64,000 bases of DNA from UBA4729 sp039931245 (lineage in GTDB: Bacteria; Patescibacteriota; Saccharimonadia; Saccharimonadales; UBA4665): positions 1-64,000 of the forward strand of contig JBDTSH010000014.1 of the NCBI GenBank assembly GCA_039931245.1, given 5' to 3'. Below are positions 6,329 to 15,400 of this stretch, in pieces. How positions within the stretch are numbered: the first letter of the stretch is position 1; each line of letters opens with the position of its first letter. The notes beneath the pieces were generated by a model. It made no database searches and had not been told where the DNA came from. It saw only the letters and a list, made by a program, of their open reading frames with translations. A program made the position numbers and the translations under genes.

Positions 6329-8866
6329 ATGAAAGTTAGTCTGAATTGGATCAAGCAGTACCTAGATTTTGAATTGCCGCCCGTCGAGGAGCTGGTCGAG
6401 AAGATTGGCGCCCAGCTCGGGGCTGTCGAAGAGGTCATTGATCTCGGGGCCCGCTACCAAGGGATAGTCATTGTCAAAGTTGTCGAGTGTCGTAAGTTGG
6501 AAGATTCCGACCACCTCAATATTTGTTTGGTCGATGACGGGGGGAATACACCCGATATCGCCCGCGAAGCGAATGGTCTGATTCAAGTTGTCTGTGGAGC
6601 CCCCAACGTTCGCGTTGGTATGTTCGTCGCCTGGCTGCCGCCGGGATCAACCGTACCGAGTACCTATGGAAAAGAGCCCTTTGTGCTCGAGGCCCGCCCG
6701 CTCCGTGGTGTGATCAGCAATGGGATGCTGGCCAGCGCCAAAGAACTGGCCCTCGGGGATAGTCATGACGGTTTGCTCGAACTCGACGATACGCATAAAC
6801 CCGGTGAGGACTTTGCCCGTGTCAACGGGCTCAACGACACGATCATCGATATAGAGAATAAAATGTTCACCCACCGACCCGACGCCTTTGGCCAGCTGGG
6901 TGTGGCGCGGGAAATCGCCGGCATACTTGGTCACGATTTTCATTCTCCCCCCTGGTATGTCCCTAATCCAGAGTTGGCCGCGGCCAGCGAACCAGCCTTG
7001 CCCCTCGAGATACAGAATGAAATTCCCGGGTTGGTCCCGCGTTTTTCAGCACTCGTACTGGACAACATTACCGTGGCTCCCAGCCCTATCTGGCTCCAAG
7101 TGGCCTTGACGCGAGTTGGCCTGCGCCCTATTAACAATATTGTCGATATTACTAATTATGTGATGATGCTGACTGGTCAGCCGATGCACGCCTATGATTA
7201 TGCCAAGGTCACGGCCCTCAGTGGGGGTGATGCGCCGGTTATCGTCGTGCGTAATCCCCGCGCGAGTGAACGCCTGACATTACTCAATGGCAAAACGGTC
7301 GACCCTCGCCAGGAGGCTATCGTGATCGCGACCGATACCACAATCATCGGTCTGGGTGGCGTGATGGGCGGAGCTGAGACGGAAGTTGATGCCCAGACAC
7401 GGACAATCATTCTGGAAAGCGCCAGTTTTGACATGTATTCTATTCGTCGGACCAGTATGGCGCACGGAATTTTTAGCGACGCGGTGACGCGGTTCAACAA
7501 AGGCCAAAGCCCGTTGCAGACGCTGGCCGTCTTGAGCGAGGCTGTCCGTTTAGTGGTCGAGCTGACCGGGGCTCGCTTGGCCAGCAATGTCATCGATAGC
7601 AATAGCGTCCCGCCCGTCGCCCGCGAGCGCGCCTCACTCTACCCAGAAATTCATATTGCCCGCAGCTTTATTAACGATCGCCTGGGGCTGACACTGCCAG
7701 CCGAAGCCATGGCGACTTTACTGAGGCACGTCGAGATTCACGTCGATTACGACGAGAGCGCGTTAACCGTCCAGGCGCCATTCTGGCGGACCGATATTGA
7801 GCTCCGTGAGGACGTCGTTGAAGAGGTCGCTCGCTTGTATGGTTTTGATAAACTACCGCTCGACTTGCCCCTCCGACCGCTCAGCCCGAGTCGGCACGAT
7901 GCCCTCCTTGATCTAAAACAGATTGTGCGAACTAACCTTAGTCGGGCTGGCGCCAACGAAGTCCTGACCTATAGCTTCGTCCACGGCAATCTGCTCGATC
8001 GGGTCGGCCAAGAGAGGGCGCACGCCTTTAAGTTGGGTAATGCGCTGAGTCCCGACCTGCAGTATTACCGCTTGAGTATGACGCCGAGTTTACTAGATAA
8101 AATCCATCCGAACATCAAGGCCGGCTACGATCAATTTGGTGTGTTTGAAATCGGGAAAACCCATTCTCAGCTACAAGTTGACGCCAGCAGCGGCCTGCCG
8201 ATTGAGCTCCCGCGCGTGGCGCTGGTTTTCGCGGCGGACGCCAAAGCCCAAACGCACTATCGTAACGCTCCGTACTACCACGCCCGGGTCTACGCGATGA
8301 ACCTGTTAACCGAACTCGGTTTGGCCGACGCCACCACTGTGCCGCTGCAGCTGGATAACTATGACGCTGCCAACCACTCACGCCTGGCTTATTACGAGCC
8401 GGCGCACAGCGCGACTATTATGCTCGGCGACATAGTCATCGGTGAGGTCGGTGAATACAAACTCAGTGTCCATAAAGCCCTCAAGCTGCCGGAGTTTGTG
8501 GCCGGTTTTGAGCTCGATCTGGGGGCTTTACTCGTCCATCATAAGGCGCACAAAACATATGTGCCGCTGCCGCATTTCCCCAAAGTATCCCAGGATATCT
8601 GCCTGCGCGTGGCGGCCGAGGTGCCCTATCAGGCGCTGTTTGGTTTACTCAAGGAGGCAATTATTATAGAGCAGCTGCCGAACGTTTTGGCGCAGCTCGA
8701 ACCAGTTGATATTTATGTCCGCCCGGAAGATGACGAATTCAAACAGATCACTTTCCGACTCAATGTCGCGTCGTACGAGCGTACCCTGACTGATAACGAA
8801 ATTAGCCGGTTACTCGATAAAGTTACCGTCGTCGCCCACGCCAAATACGGTGCCGAGCGCATTTAA
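6329..8866 (+). CDS. pheT: Phenylalanine-tRNA ligase beta subunit
   Basis: Non-catalytic beta subunit of PheRS, carrying tRNA-binding and editing functions. The 845 residues show the expected order: N-terminal MKVSLNWIKQYLDFELP, an EMAP-like tRNA-binding domain (about 40-160), the B3/B4 editing domain (about 215-400, with NNIVDITNYVMMLTGQPMHAYD and ESASFDMYSIRRTSMAHGI), the B5 domain (about 430-505), the class II-like fold, and the C-terminal anticodon-binding FDX-ACB domain (about 750-845, PHFPKVSQDICLRV). Length is normal. It follows the 29-codon micro-ORF with no gap. Its TAA overlaps the ATG of the next gene by one base (TAATG), so that membrane protein is probably co-translated with PheRS. 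Confidence 0.97.
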   Translation: MKVSLNWIKQYLDFELPPVEELVEKIGAQLGAVEEVIDLGARYQGIVIVKVVECRKLEDSDHLNICLVDDGGNTPDIAREANGLIQVVCGAPNVRVGMFVAWLPPGSTVPSTYGKEPFVLEARPLRGVISNGMLASAKELALGDSHDGLLELDDTHKPGEDFARVNGLNDTIIDIENKMFTHRPDAFGQLGVAREIAGILGHDFHSPPWYVPNPELAAASEPALPLEIQNEIPGLVPRFSALVLDNITVAPSPIWLQVALTRVGLRPINNIVDITNYVMMLTGQPMHAYDYAKVTALSGGDAPVIVVRNPRASERLTLLNGKTVDPRQEAIVIATDTTIIGLGGVMGGAETEVDAQTRTIILESASFDMYSIRRTSMAHGIFSDAVTRFNKGQSPLQTLAVLSEAVRLVVELTGARLASNVIDSNSVPPVARERASLYPEIHIARSFINDRLGLTLPAEAMATLLRHVEIHVDYDESALTVQAPFWRTDIELREDVVEEVARLYGFDKLPLDLPLRPLSPSRHDALLDLKQIVRTNLSRAGANEVLTYSFVHGNLLDRVGQERAHAFKLGNALSPDLQYYRLSMTPSLLDKIHPNIKAGYDQFGVFEIGKTHSQLQVDASSGLPIELPRVALVFAADAKAQTHYRNAPYYHARVYAMNLLTELGLADATTVPLQLDNYDAANHSRLAYYEPAHSATIMLGDIVIGEVGEYKLSVHKALKLPEFVAGFELDLGALLVHHKAHKTYVPLPHFPKVSQDICLRVAAEVPYQALFGLLKEAIIIEQLPNVLAQLEPVDIYVRPEDDEFKQITFRLNVASYERTLTDNEISRLLDKVTVVAHAKYGAERI

Positions 8867-10239
8867 TGGTACTTCTCTCGCTACTTGATCTCTTCGCCAG
8901 GGGTGGTGGCGGTGGCTCCGGTGGGGGCGGTGGAGGCGGTGGGGGCGGTGTCGGGGGCGGTTCCGGCGGCAATAGCGGCATTGGCATCCTGCTAGTTGGC
9001 TACGTTCCGACCCACTTTTTGGGAGCGCTTCTCCGGCGCAAAGCCCTTAACCGCGTTAGTTTGGCCGCGATGGTCGGTCTAACGTTGGCCTACGCCGTTC
9101 TGCTGTTTTCAATTGGCGGTTGGTTTATCGCGGCCGGCCTGGCCGCCTTGGTGGGCGGGCCCATTGGCTACTTCGGGGCGGTGAGCTATGTCGCCAAGGC
9201 TTTTCGCAAAAAAGCGGCCCAGGATTTGGCGGTGGCCGCCAAATTAGATAGTGCCTGGGACCCAGTGGCACTCGAGGCTCGGGTTCGGACAGTGTTCGCT
9301 GATTTTCAGAGTGATTGGTCGAACTTTCAGGTTGAGCATATGAAAACATATTTAACCCCGGACTACGCCGAACACATGCGCCTAGTGATGGCCGCGATTG
9401 GGGTCCGCCAACGTCGCAATCTTGTCAAAAACCCGACGATACTGGAGCTGTTTCCTGTCGAGGTAACGGATGCACCGCAGGATGACCAAGACCGTATTCG
9501 CTACTATGTCCGGGCCCAGGCCGATGATCAGTTACTGGAGACTATAAATGGCCAGGAAAATCTGTTGTTCGAAGATAAAAACATCTTCACGGAGTATTGG
9601 CGGTTCGTGAGAATCAATACTAGCTGGTGCTTGGAAGGTATCGACGAAGCCACCGTGGTTATTTCGGACGGATTAGCCCCGGTCAATACAATCAAGCGGT
9701 TCGCCAGCGCCAACGGACTGTACTACAGTGACGACTGGGGCTGGTTGTTACTGCCGCGGCGCGGGTTGCTGTTTGCCAAGGGCAAATTTGGAGTATCGGA
9801 TATTAATAATCACGCGATTGGACTGTACCGTAACGTCCTGGTCGAGCTATATCGCTACAGCGAGGGCCAAGCCAGCGACAGCAAAACCTATACTATCGCT
9901 CAGGCGGCTCTGCCCAAGCGCTATGACTCTTTAAGCGTTCAAGCCAAAGCTAAAGGCTTCGGCGGCTTATTCACACGAACACCTCGTGGCTACAACCGGC
10001 TCAGCCTCGAGTGGCCCGACTTCAATCGCCGCTATACCGTCTACGCGACTAATGTCGAACAGGTCACCGTGTTTGAATTGCTCCATCCCGTTTATATGGA
10101 AAAGCTATTTGCTCTGAAATTTAAAGTCAGCATTGAAGTGGTCGACAATGTCGTCTTCCTGTATAGTGCTGATCCCCACGCCGACTATAATACGATGTTT
10201 AAGCTACTCAAAGACGCCTTTGAGGAAATGAAACTTTAA
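8866..10239 (+). CDS. Glycine-rich membrane protein with Tim44-like domain
   Basis: A 457-residue protein with a short hydrophobic start, a nearly pure glycine tract (about 13-38, GGGGGSGGGGGG), two hydrophobic segments (about 38-56 and 64-108), and then a soluble region. Residues about 130-260 look like a Tim44/MRPL45-type domain (VRTVFADFQSDWSNFQVEHM, LTPDYAEHM, FTEYWRFVRI), a fold that in mitochondria binds membranes and the import motor. The last 80 residues (RYTVYATNVEQVTVFELLHP) resemble the C-terminal part of DUF3137 proteins. Bacterial Tim44-like proteins of this layout have no firm function. It is coupled to pheT by TAATG. Domain calls are from motif memory and need a profile search. 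Confidence 0.7.
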   Translation: MVLLSLLDLFARGGGGGSGGGGGGGGGGVGGGSGGNSGIGILLVGYVPTHFLGALLRRKALNRVSLAAMVGLTLAYAVLLFSIGGWFIAAGLAALVGGPIGYFGAVSYVAKAFRKKAAQDLAVAAKLDSAWDPVALEARVRTVFADFQSDWSNFQVEHMKTYLTPDYAEHMRLVMAAIGVRQRRNLVKNPTILELFPVEVTDAPQDDQDRIRYYVRAQADDQLLETINGQENLLFEDKNIFTEYWRFVRINTSWCLEGIDEATVVISDGLAPVNTIKRFASANGLYYSDDWGWLLLPRRGLLFAKGKFGVSDINNHAIGLYRNVLVELYRYSEGQASDSKTYTIAQAALPKRYDSLSVQAKAKGFGGLFTRTPRGYNRLSLEWPDFNRRYTVYATNVEQVTVFELLHPVYMEKLFALKFKVSIEVVDNVVFLYSADPHADYNTMFKLLKDAFEEMKL

Positions 10240-10270
10240 CAGCGGCCAGACCCTATGCTAAGCTAGAAAC

Positions 10271-12040
10271 GTGAAAGATATTTGGCGGATTATCCGCTTT
10301 ACCCGCGACCTCTGGCCGATTTACGTCGGCATCAGCTTACTGACGGTCATGTTGGCCTTAATGGGCGTCATGCAGCCGCTGCTAGCCGGCTGGGCGATCA
10401 ATGAACTTCGTCATGGCACTAGCGCCAACGTCCACTACCTTGTCAGCTTGGCGATTATTATATTCCTGCTCGATATGTTCTCGACGCTGTTTAGCAATAT
10501 CGGTGGCTATTATGGCGACCAGCTGCAGGGTCGCCTGCAATTTCACTTGAGTCACCGTTATTATCAACACCTCTTAAGCCTGCCGCAGCAGTTTTATGAT
10601 ACTGAGCTGACCGGTAAAATCATTAACCGGCTTAACCGGTCGATTACCCAAATCACCAACTTCTTCCAATTCATTACCAATAACTTCTTGCAATTAATCT
10701 TCACGACGATCTTTACACTGGCCGTGGCGTTCCACTATAGCTGGCAGGTCGGTCTGTTGCTCGCTTCACTCTACCCAATCTACATACTGCTGACGATTCG
10801 GAGTAGCCCTAAGTGGCAAAAGTACCAGGCTAAAAAGAATCACAACTTCGATGTTGCCAATGGACGCTTTGCCGAGGTCATTAACCAGGTCAAAGTCGTC
10901 AAAACCTATTTGCAAGAAAAGCATGAACTTAGTTTGTTCGATGACCGTTACAAGAGTGTCATCCGGATCAACCGGCCCCAATCCAAGCATTGGCATAGCA
11001 ATGATGTCTATCGGCGGTCGGTGCTCAATATTATTTTCTTAGGCGTCTATCTGTTTATCTTCGTGCAGGGGGCCCACGGCCAGCTTTCACCCGGTACGGT
11101 GGTGGCGCTGATACTATTTAGCACCCAGATCCGGATTCCGATTTTCACCATCAGTTTCATGGTTGATAATTTCCAGCGAGCCGTCACGGATAGCCGCGAC
11201 TATTTCGCCATTATGGAGACGCCGCCAGCCGTGACGGACCAGGTCGGCGCCCCCCCGCTGAACATAACTAGTGCCGCGGTGTCCTTTCGTGACGTGGTAT
11301 TTGGCTATGACGCCCACAAAGTGCTCAAAGGAGTGAGTTTTGATTTGCCGGCCGACAGCAAAACGGCCCTGGTCGGCGAGAGCGGCGAAGGCAAGACGAC
11401 GATTACCAGCTTGTTGCTCCGACTCTATGATATTGACAGTGGGACAATCCGGATTGACGATCAGGATATCAGTACGGTCAGTCAGTCGAGCCTGCGGTCG
11501 AGTGTGGCGGTCGTCTTCCAGGAGCCCGCCCTCTTTAGTGGAACGGTTCGTGAAAATATCGCCTACGCCCAGCCGGCGGCGACAGCCAGCCAGGTTGAGG
11601 CGGCCGCCAAGGCCGCCAACGCCCATGACTTTATTAGTAAATTTGATAAGGGGTACGACAGTCAGATCGGGGAGCGCGGCCTGAAACTGAGCGGTGGCCA
11701 AAAACAGCGCCTGGCCATTGCCCGGGCCTTACTGAAGGATGCGCCGATTCTGATTCTCGACGAGGCCACCAGCAGCCTCGACAGTAAGAGCGAACGGTCC
11801 GTCCACGAAGCGCTGGAACGCTTGATGCAGGGCCGTACGACGCTCATTATTGCCCACCGTCTGAGTACCATTCAAGCCGTTGACCAGATTGTGACCATCA
11901 AGCAGGGCCGGGTCGATGAGATCGGTTCGCCGGGCGAACTGTCGACCAGCCACGGTATTTACGCCGAACTGCTCGAGCTGCAACAGGGCAACACCGAAGC
12001 CGCCAAAAAGAAACTCAAAGACTACGAGATGGCCGCCTAG
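10271..12040 (+). CDS. ABC exporter, fused membrane and ATPase domains (MsbA/MDR type)
   Basis: A homodimeric half-transporter of 589 residues. Six membrane helices occupy about residues 16-310, with the ABC domain from about 335. Visible are Walker A GESGEGKTT (369-377), the Q-loop VVFQEP, signature LSGGQ (473-477), Walker B ILILDE (493-498), D-loop SSLD and the H-loop His529. All ATPase motifs are intact. It begins with GTG, 31 bp after the Tim44-like gene, with a TATGCT -10-like hexamer 12 nt upstream. The substrate cannot be read from the sequence; lipids, peptides or drugs are all possible for this family. Confidence 0.92.
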   Translation: MKDIWRIIRFTRDLWPIYVGISLLTVMLALMGVMQPLLAGWAINELRHGTSANVHYLVSLAIIIFLLDMFSTLFSNIGGYYGDQLQGRLQFHLSHRYYQHLLSLPQQFYDTELTGKIINRLNRSITQITNFFQFITNNFLQLIFTTIFTLAVAFHYSWQVGLLLASLYPIYILLTIRSSPKWQKYQAKKNHNFDVANGRFAEVINQVKVVKTYLQEKHELSLFDDRYKSVIRINRPQSKHWHSNDVYRRSVLNIIFLGVYLFIFVQGAHGQLSPGTVVALILFSTQIRIPIFTISFMVDNFQRAVTDSRDYFAIMETPPAVTDQVGAPPLNITSAAVSFRDVVFGYDAHKVLKGVSFDLPADSKTALVGESGEGKTTITSLLLRLYDIDSGTIRIDDQDISTVSQSSLRSSVAVVFQEPALFSGTVRENIAYAQPAATASQVEAAAKAANAHDFISKFDKGYDSQIGERGLKLSGGQKQRLAIARALLKDAPILILDEATSSLDSKSERSVHEALERLMQGRTTLIIAHRLSTIQAVDQIVTIKQGRVDEIGSPGELSTSHGIYAELLELQQGNTEAAKKKLKDYEMAA

Positions 12041-12074
12041 GCATTTTTGGCTATCTTAATTCTTGTTTACTCGT

Positions 12075-12080
12075 TACTAT
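12075..12080 (+). promoter_or_regulatory. -10 element (TACTAT) of the first Nudix gene, leaderless geometry
   Basis: TACTAT ends 7 nt before the ATG at 12087. It supports that ATG over the TTG at 12063, which lies upstream of the hexamer and would not be transcribed. Confidence 0.5.
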
Positions 12081-12086
12081 AGAGCC

Positions 12087-12536
12087 ATGAGACAAGCCGT
12101 TCGCGCCATCGTGATAAAGGATGATCATTTATTGATCATGCAGCGTAATAAATTCGGTCACCAGTACTACTCGCTGGTGGGCGGCGGCATTGACATGGGT
12201 GAGTCGGCCGAGCAAGCGCTCTACCGGGAAGTCGCCGAAGAAACCGGTATTACCATTACCACCCCCCGGCTGGTTATTATTGAAGACGCTGGCTCGATGT
12301 ACGGTATCCAGTATATCTATAGCTGTGAGTACGTCAGCGGCGAGCCAGTGCTATCGCCCGACTCAGCCGAGGCGAAAATTCACGCCGGCGGTCAAAACTT
12401 GTTTGTGCCGATGTGGCTGCCGTTGGCCGAGCTGCCGGCAACTAATTTATTACCGATTGAACTAAAGCAGCTGCTACTGGCCGAGCTCGCCACTAACTTC
12501 TCGGGGGCCCCAATCGCCCTTACGATTAACTCCTAA
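12087..12536 (+). CDS. Nudix hydrolase
   Basis: Nudix proteins hydrolyse nucleoside diphosphates linked to another moiety. The 149-residue product carries the complete box GGGIDMGESAEQALYREVAEETGI, matching GX5EX7REUXEEXGU, at about residues 33-56. It opens MRQAVRAIVIKDDHLLIMQR, a typical first strand pair. I chose the ATG at 12087 rather than a TTG eight codons earlier because a -10 hexamer lies in between. The substrate is not predictable; the NTP/8-oxo-dGTP (MutT) and general NUDT types are both open. A second, unrelated-looking Nudix gene lies at 17126. Confidence 0.9.
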   Translation: MRQAVRAIVIKDDHLLIMQRNKFGHQYYSLVGGGIDMGESAEQALYREVAEETGITITTPRLVIIEDAGSMYGIQYIYSCEYVSGEPVLSPDSAEAKIHAGGQNLFVPMWLPLAELPATNLLPIELKQLLLAELATNFSGAPIALTINS

Positions 12537-12580
12537 GTAGGCTATACTACAGTTTGAAATAAGTGGAGGAGACACAGGCT

Positions 12581-13129
12581 ATGGCACGCAAACGTGAGCG
12601 TATTTTTGCGCTTTTCGGGGCAATATTATTTTTAGGGACATCGTCGGCACTGACCGTGGCAGTCATTATGTCCATGGTGCAACAGCACAACCAACAGAAG
12701 AAAGTCGCCGACGCCACTAAAACACTACAAACTAAACCAAAGGACAATAAGAATATGTTACAAGGCACCCTACTCGCTGACTTCACTCCAGTTAGTCAAA
12801 TTAGCGATCTACAGAAAATTGATACTACGCCTGGCACCGGCAGTGAAGTAAAGGCTGGTGACACCGTTACGGTTGATTACACGGGAGCCGTTGCCGGCAC
12901 CGGCGTTATTTTCCAGAGTTCCAAAGACACCGGCCAACCAGCCACCTTTCCGCTCAGCCAAGTGATCCCCGGTTGGACGCAAGGTATTCCCGGCATGAAG
13001 GTTGACGGCACCCGTCGCTTGCTTATCCCGGCGGCCCTAGCTTACGGCGCCAATCCCCCGAGCGGATCGGGTATTCCGGCGAACGCCAACCTCGTTTTTG
13101 ACGTGACGCTACATAAGATCGGTCAATAG
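12581..13129 (+). CDS. Membrane-anchored FKBP-type peptidyl-prolyl isomerase
   Basis: Catalyses cis-trans isomerisation of prolyl bonds, here probably outside the membrane. The 182 residues begin with a basic stretch and one membrane segment (about 9-32, FALFGAILFLGTSSALTVAV), a charged linker, then an FKBP domain (about 80-182) with VKAGDTVTVDYTGAV, FPLSQVIPGWTQGIPGMKVD, RRLLIPAALAYG and the C-terminal NLVFDVTLHKI. GGAGG sits about 11 nt before the ATG at 12581, which I prefer over an in-frame GTG at 12563. A TATACT at about 12543 is the likely promoter. It probably assists folding of secreted proteins such as those at 38572 and 39802; this is an inference. Confidence 0.92.
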   Translation: MARKRERIFALFGAILFLGTSSALTVAVIMSMVQQHNQQKKVADATKTLQTKPKDNKNMLQGTLLADFTPVSQISDLQKIDTTPGTGSEVKAGDTVTVDYTGAVAGTGVIFQSSKDTGQPATFPLSQVIPGWTQGIPGMKVDGTRRLLIPAALAYGANPPSGSGIPANANLVFDVTLHKIGQ

Positions 13130-13150
13130 AGAATTGTACTAAAAAACACA

Positions 13151-13191
13151 ATATATAGCGTATTGCTAATTTCATAAGCGCTATATATAAT
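13151..13191 (+). promoter_or_regulatory. Promoter of grx bracketed by a 10 bp inverted repeat
   Basis: TTGCTA (13163-13168) and TATAAT (13186-13191) are 17 bp apart, a strong housekeeping promoter. ATATATAGCG at 13151-13160 is repeated inverted at 13179-13188, so the two arms flank the -35 and run into the -10. This is the layout of a repressor operator. The leader to the grx ATG would be about 80 nt. Confidence 0.6.
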
Positions 13192-13277
13192 AATTCATGT
13201 ACACAAATTCGTGAGAGTATTTGGGAACAAAACAGCTCAAATCGGGCGCTTAACAGAAAACTAAAAAAAGGGTCATT

Positions 13278-13535
13278 ATGCCAAAGAATGTCACAATCTT
13301 CACTACCAACACTTGCGGGTACTGCCAGATGGTTAAAAAGTATCTGGGCGCCAAAGGGGTGGTCTATGAAGAAGTCAATCTCGATACTTACCCCGAGCGT
13401 CAAGCCGAGGCGATTAGCCTGAGTGGCGCCATGACGGTCCCCGTGACGGTCGTGACTCAAGAAGATGACAGCCGCGACGTGATCGTCGGCTATAACTTAG
13501 CCAAACTTGCCCCCGCTGTCGCCTACGCCGTCTGA
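13278..13535 (+). CDS. Glutaredoxin/NrdH-like redoxin
   Basis: A small thioredoxin-fold protein of 85 residues with the redox site C13-G-Y-C16, the TVPVTV stretch containing the cis-proline, and a C-terminal helix. The dithiol CxxC and the neighbouring thioredoxin reductase at 13686 suggest it may be reduced by TrxB as NrdH redoxins are; no thioredoxin or glutathione enzyme is visible here. A weak AGGG lies upstream of the ATG. It has its own promoter with a flanking palindrome and its own terminator, so it is a monocistron whose expression may be specifically controlled. Confidence 0.9.
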   Translation: MPKNVTIFTTNTCGYCQMVKKYLGAKGVVYEEVNLDTYPERQAEAISLSGAMTVPVTVVTQEDDSRDVIVGYNLAKLAPAVAYAV

Positions 13536-13590
13536 GGGCGCGCCGCTGCTTCGAGTCACCTGCGGCCTATATCCGAAGTGACAGGCCGAT

Positions 13591-13638
13591 AAAAAAGGGC
13601 CCCACCGGCGCTACTTAGGCGGTCGGCGCCCGTTTTTT
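13591..13638 (+). terminator. Terminator after grx
   Basis: A-run, GC-rich imperfect hairpin (GGGCCCCACCGG pairing with GGTCGGCGCCC) and TTTTTT at 13633-13638. The A-run on the other side makes it potentially bidirectional. It separates grx from trxB. Confidence 0.7.
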
Positions 13639-13685
13639 ACAAGCTAAATAATATATCGGCATGATGATGCCGAGAATAGGACGAT

Positions 13686-14675
13686 ATGACTGACGATAAG
13701 ACCACCGCTGCAGTTAGCGCCACAAGCCCGACTGTGCCGACGCACGAAGTAATTATTATTGGTGCCGGACCGGCCGCCCTGACAGCGGCTATTTATACGA
13801 CCCGTGAAGATATTCAGACGCTCCTGTTTGAGCGCGGTGTCGTCGGTGGCCTGGCCGCTGTCACCGATAAAATTGATAATTATCCCGGCTTTCCCGATGG
13901 TGTCGACGGCTTAAAATTGGCCGATGATTTGCGGCGCCAGGCCGAACGCTTCGGCGCGGTTATTGAACTCGGTGAAGTCACCGGACTTCATGATGAAGGC
14001 ACCTATAAACGCCTGGAGACGACGAGCGGCGACATGCTGGCGCGTGTCGTGCTGATTGCTACCGGCAGCGATTATAAAAAAATCGGCGTACCCGGCGAAG
14101 TTGACTACTACGCTCGGGGTGTCCACTACTGTGCGACTTGCGACGGGGCCTTTTACCGCGACAAGCGCTTGTGTGTCGTCGGAGGCGGCAATTCGGCCAT
14201 CCAGGAGGCCATTTTCCTGACTCGCTTTGCGAGCCATATTGATCTGCTCGTTCGGTCGACCATTAAAGCCAGCGATGTTCTCCAGCAGGATATGCAAAAG
14301 TTGGTCGATGCCGGCAAGATTACTATTCACCTGCACACGACGACCGATGAGATTGTGGGGGTCGACCGGTCGGTTACTAAAGTTCTTGGTACTACCGACG
14401 GTCAACGGGTCGAATTTGAAACCGACGGTGTCTTTGTTTTTGTCGGTCTCGCACCCAACTCCCAGTTTTTAAACAATACTCCCATCTTGATGGATGCGAT
14501 TGGCTTTGTTTTGACAGATTCTAATTTGCAGACCAACATGAGCGGTGTCTTTGCCGCCGGCGATATTCGATCCGGAGCAACCATGCAAATTGCCTCGGCA
14601 ACAGGTGAAGGCGCCACGGCCGCCCTTAAAATCCGTGAATACCTCGAGGGTCACCCTCATCCTATCCAGAATTAG
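13686..14675 (+). CDS. trxB: Thioredoxin reductase
   Basis: A low-molecular-weight flavoprotein disulfide reductase that passes NADPH electrons to a redoxin. The 329 residues show the FAD site EVIIIGAGPAALTAA (21-35), the redox pair in C149-A-T-C152-D, the NADPH-binding GGGNSA (166-171) and the second FAD motif near AAGDIRS. The first 20 residues are a polar extension. AGGA lies just ahead of the ATG. The partner is probably the glutaredoxin-like protein immediately upstream, because no trxA gene is in the window. It is convergent with the flavoprotein gene at 14682, 6 bp away. Confidence 0.95.
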   Translation: MTDDKTTAAVSATSPTVPTHEVIIIGAGPAALTAAIYTTREDIQTLLFERGVVGGLAAVTDKIDNYPGFPDGVDGLKLADDLRRQAERFGAVIELGEVTGLHDEGTYKRLETTSGDMLARVVLIATGSDYKKIGVPGEVDYYARGVHYCATCDGAFYRDKRLCVVGGGNSAIQEAIFLTRFASHIDLLVRSTIKASDVLQQDMQKLVDAGKITIHLHTTTDEIVGVDRSVTKVLGTTDGQRVEFETDGVFVFVGLAPNSQFLNNTPILMDAIGFVLTDSNLQTNMSGVFAAGDIRSGATMQIASATGEGATAALKIREYLEGHPHPIQN

Positions 14676-14681
14676 GGCTCT

Positions 14682-15386
14682 CTACATGCGGTGATAGCCG
14701 AGGAAACTGTCGCGGACGACCTGGCCGGGGCGCAATCCGGCCGCGAGGAGATCACTGGCGAGGCTCTCGGTCATTGGCGCCGGGCCCGACACGTAGACGA
14801 GTGTATCATCGGTGGGCTGGTGGAGCCCGATAATCATAGCGGCGTTGATGGGGCCTCGCTCTCCGCCCCAGGCCGCCGAGGGTTGGCTCACGACAATGGT
14901 CGTGAACTGTTTTGCCGTCTGAAAGGTGTCCAGAAAGGCGATATCATCTTCGCGGCGTACGCCGTAGATAACATGTATCGGGCGTTGTTCGTCGGTCGCA
15001 ATGAGCCACTGCAAAATACTGTGGACGGGCGTGATACCGATGCCACCGGCCACAAATAATAAGGGCGTCGCAATTCTTCGGGGCAGCACAAAGTCGCCCA
15101 TGGCCTCACTCATCATGAGCTCAGTTCCGGGTGTCAAGGCCCGGAGGGCCGCTTTAAAGCTACTTCCGCCGTTCTCTTTGAGCCGCGTCGTCACACTGAG
15201 GAGGTCTTGGCTAGGCGCGGACGAGAGGGTGAACCAGCGCGAGGTGCCGCGCGAATCAGGGTTGGCGTGCGGCAGGGTCAGCTCGATAAACTGCCCGGCC
15301 TCGTAGCGCAACGGCCGGCTGGCCCGGAAGAAAAAAGTCTCGATTGAAGCTGTTTCGGCCTCGGCGTGATCGAAGGTTATCCGCAT
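14682..15386 (-). CDS. Ferredoxin-NADP reductase-like FAD/NAD(P) oxidoreductase
   Basis: A 234-residue two-domain flavoprotein of the FNR superfamily. The N-terminal barrel has the FAD motif RWFTLSSAP (about 49-57); the C-terminal Rossmann half has the nucleotide-binding GGIGITPVHSIL, a YGVRREDDIAF segment and VYVSGPAPM. It ends with an extended tail (FLGYHRM) that stacks on the flavin in some relatives. It has no iron-sulfur or heme domain, so it needs a partner. TATACT ends 7 nt before the ATG. It lies 14 bp downstream of the GDPD gene on the same strand. Confidence 0.85.
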   Translation of the reverse strand: MRITFDHAEAETASIETFFFRASRPLRYEAGQFIELTLPHANPDSRGTSRWFTLSSAPSQDLLSVTTRLKENGGSSFKAALRALTPGTELMMSEAMGDFVLPRRIATPLLFVAGGIGITPVHSILQWLIATDEQRPIHVIYGVRREDDIAFLDTFQTAKQFTTIVVSQPSAAWGGERGPINAAMIIGLHQPTDDTLVYVSGPAPMTESLASDLLAAGLRPGQVVRDSFLGYHRM

Positions 15387-15392
15387 GGCTTT

Positions 15393-15398
15393 AGTATA
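15393..15398 (-). promoter_or_regulatory. -10 element (TATACT) of the FNR-like gene, leaderless geometry
   Basis: On the minus strand TATACT ends 7 nt before the ATG at 15386, squeezed into the 14 bp gap after the GDPD stop codon. Confidence 0.55.
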
Positions 15399-15400
15399 AC

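Noticed and set aside
8890..8985. G-rich tract considered as a G-quadruplex or assembly artefact
   Set aside because: It is in frame and codes for Gly with mixed third bases (GGT, GGC, GGG), so it reads as a real polyglycine segment.
13278..14675. grx and trxB as one operon
   Set aside because: A terminator with a T-run lies between them, so they are more likely separate units despite the shared pathway.
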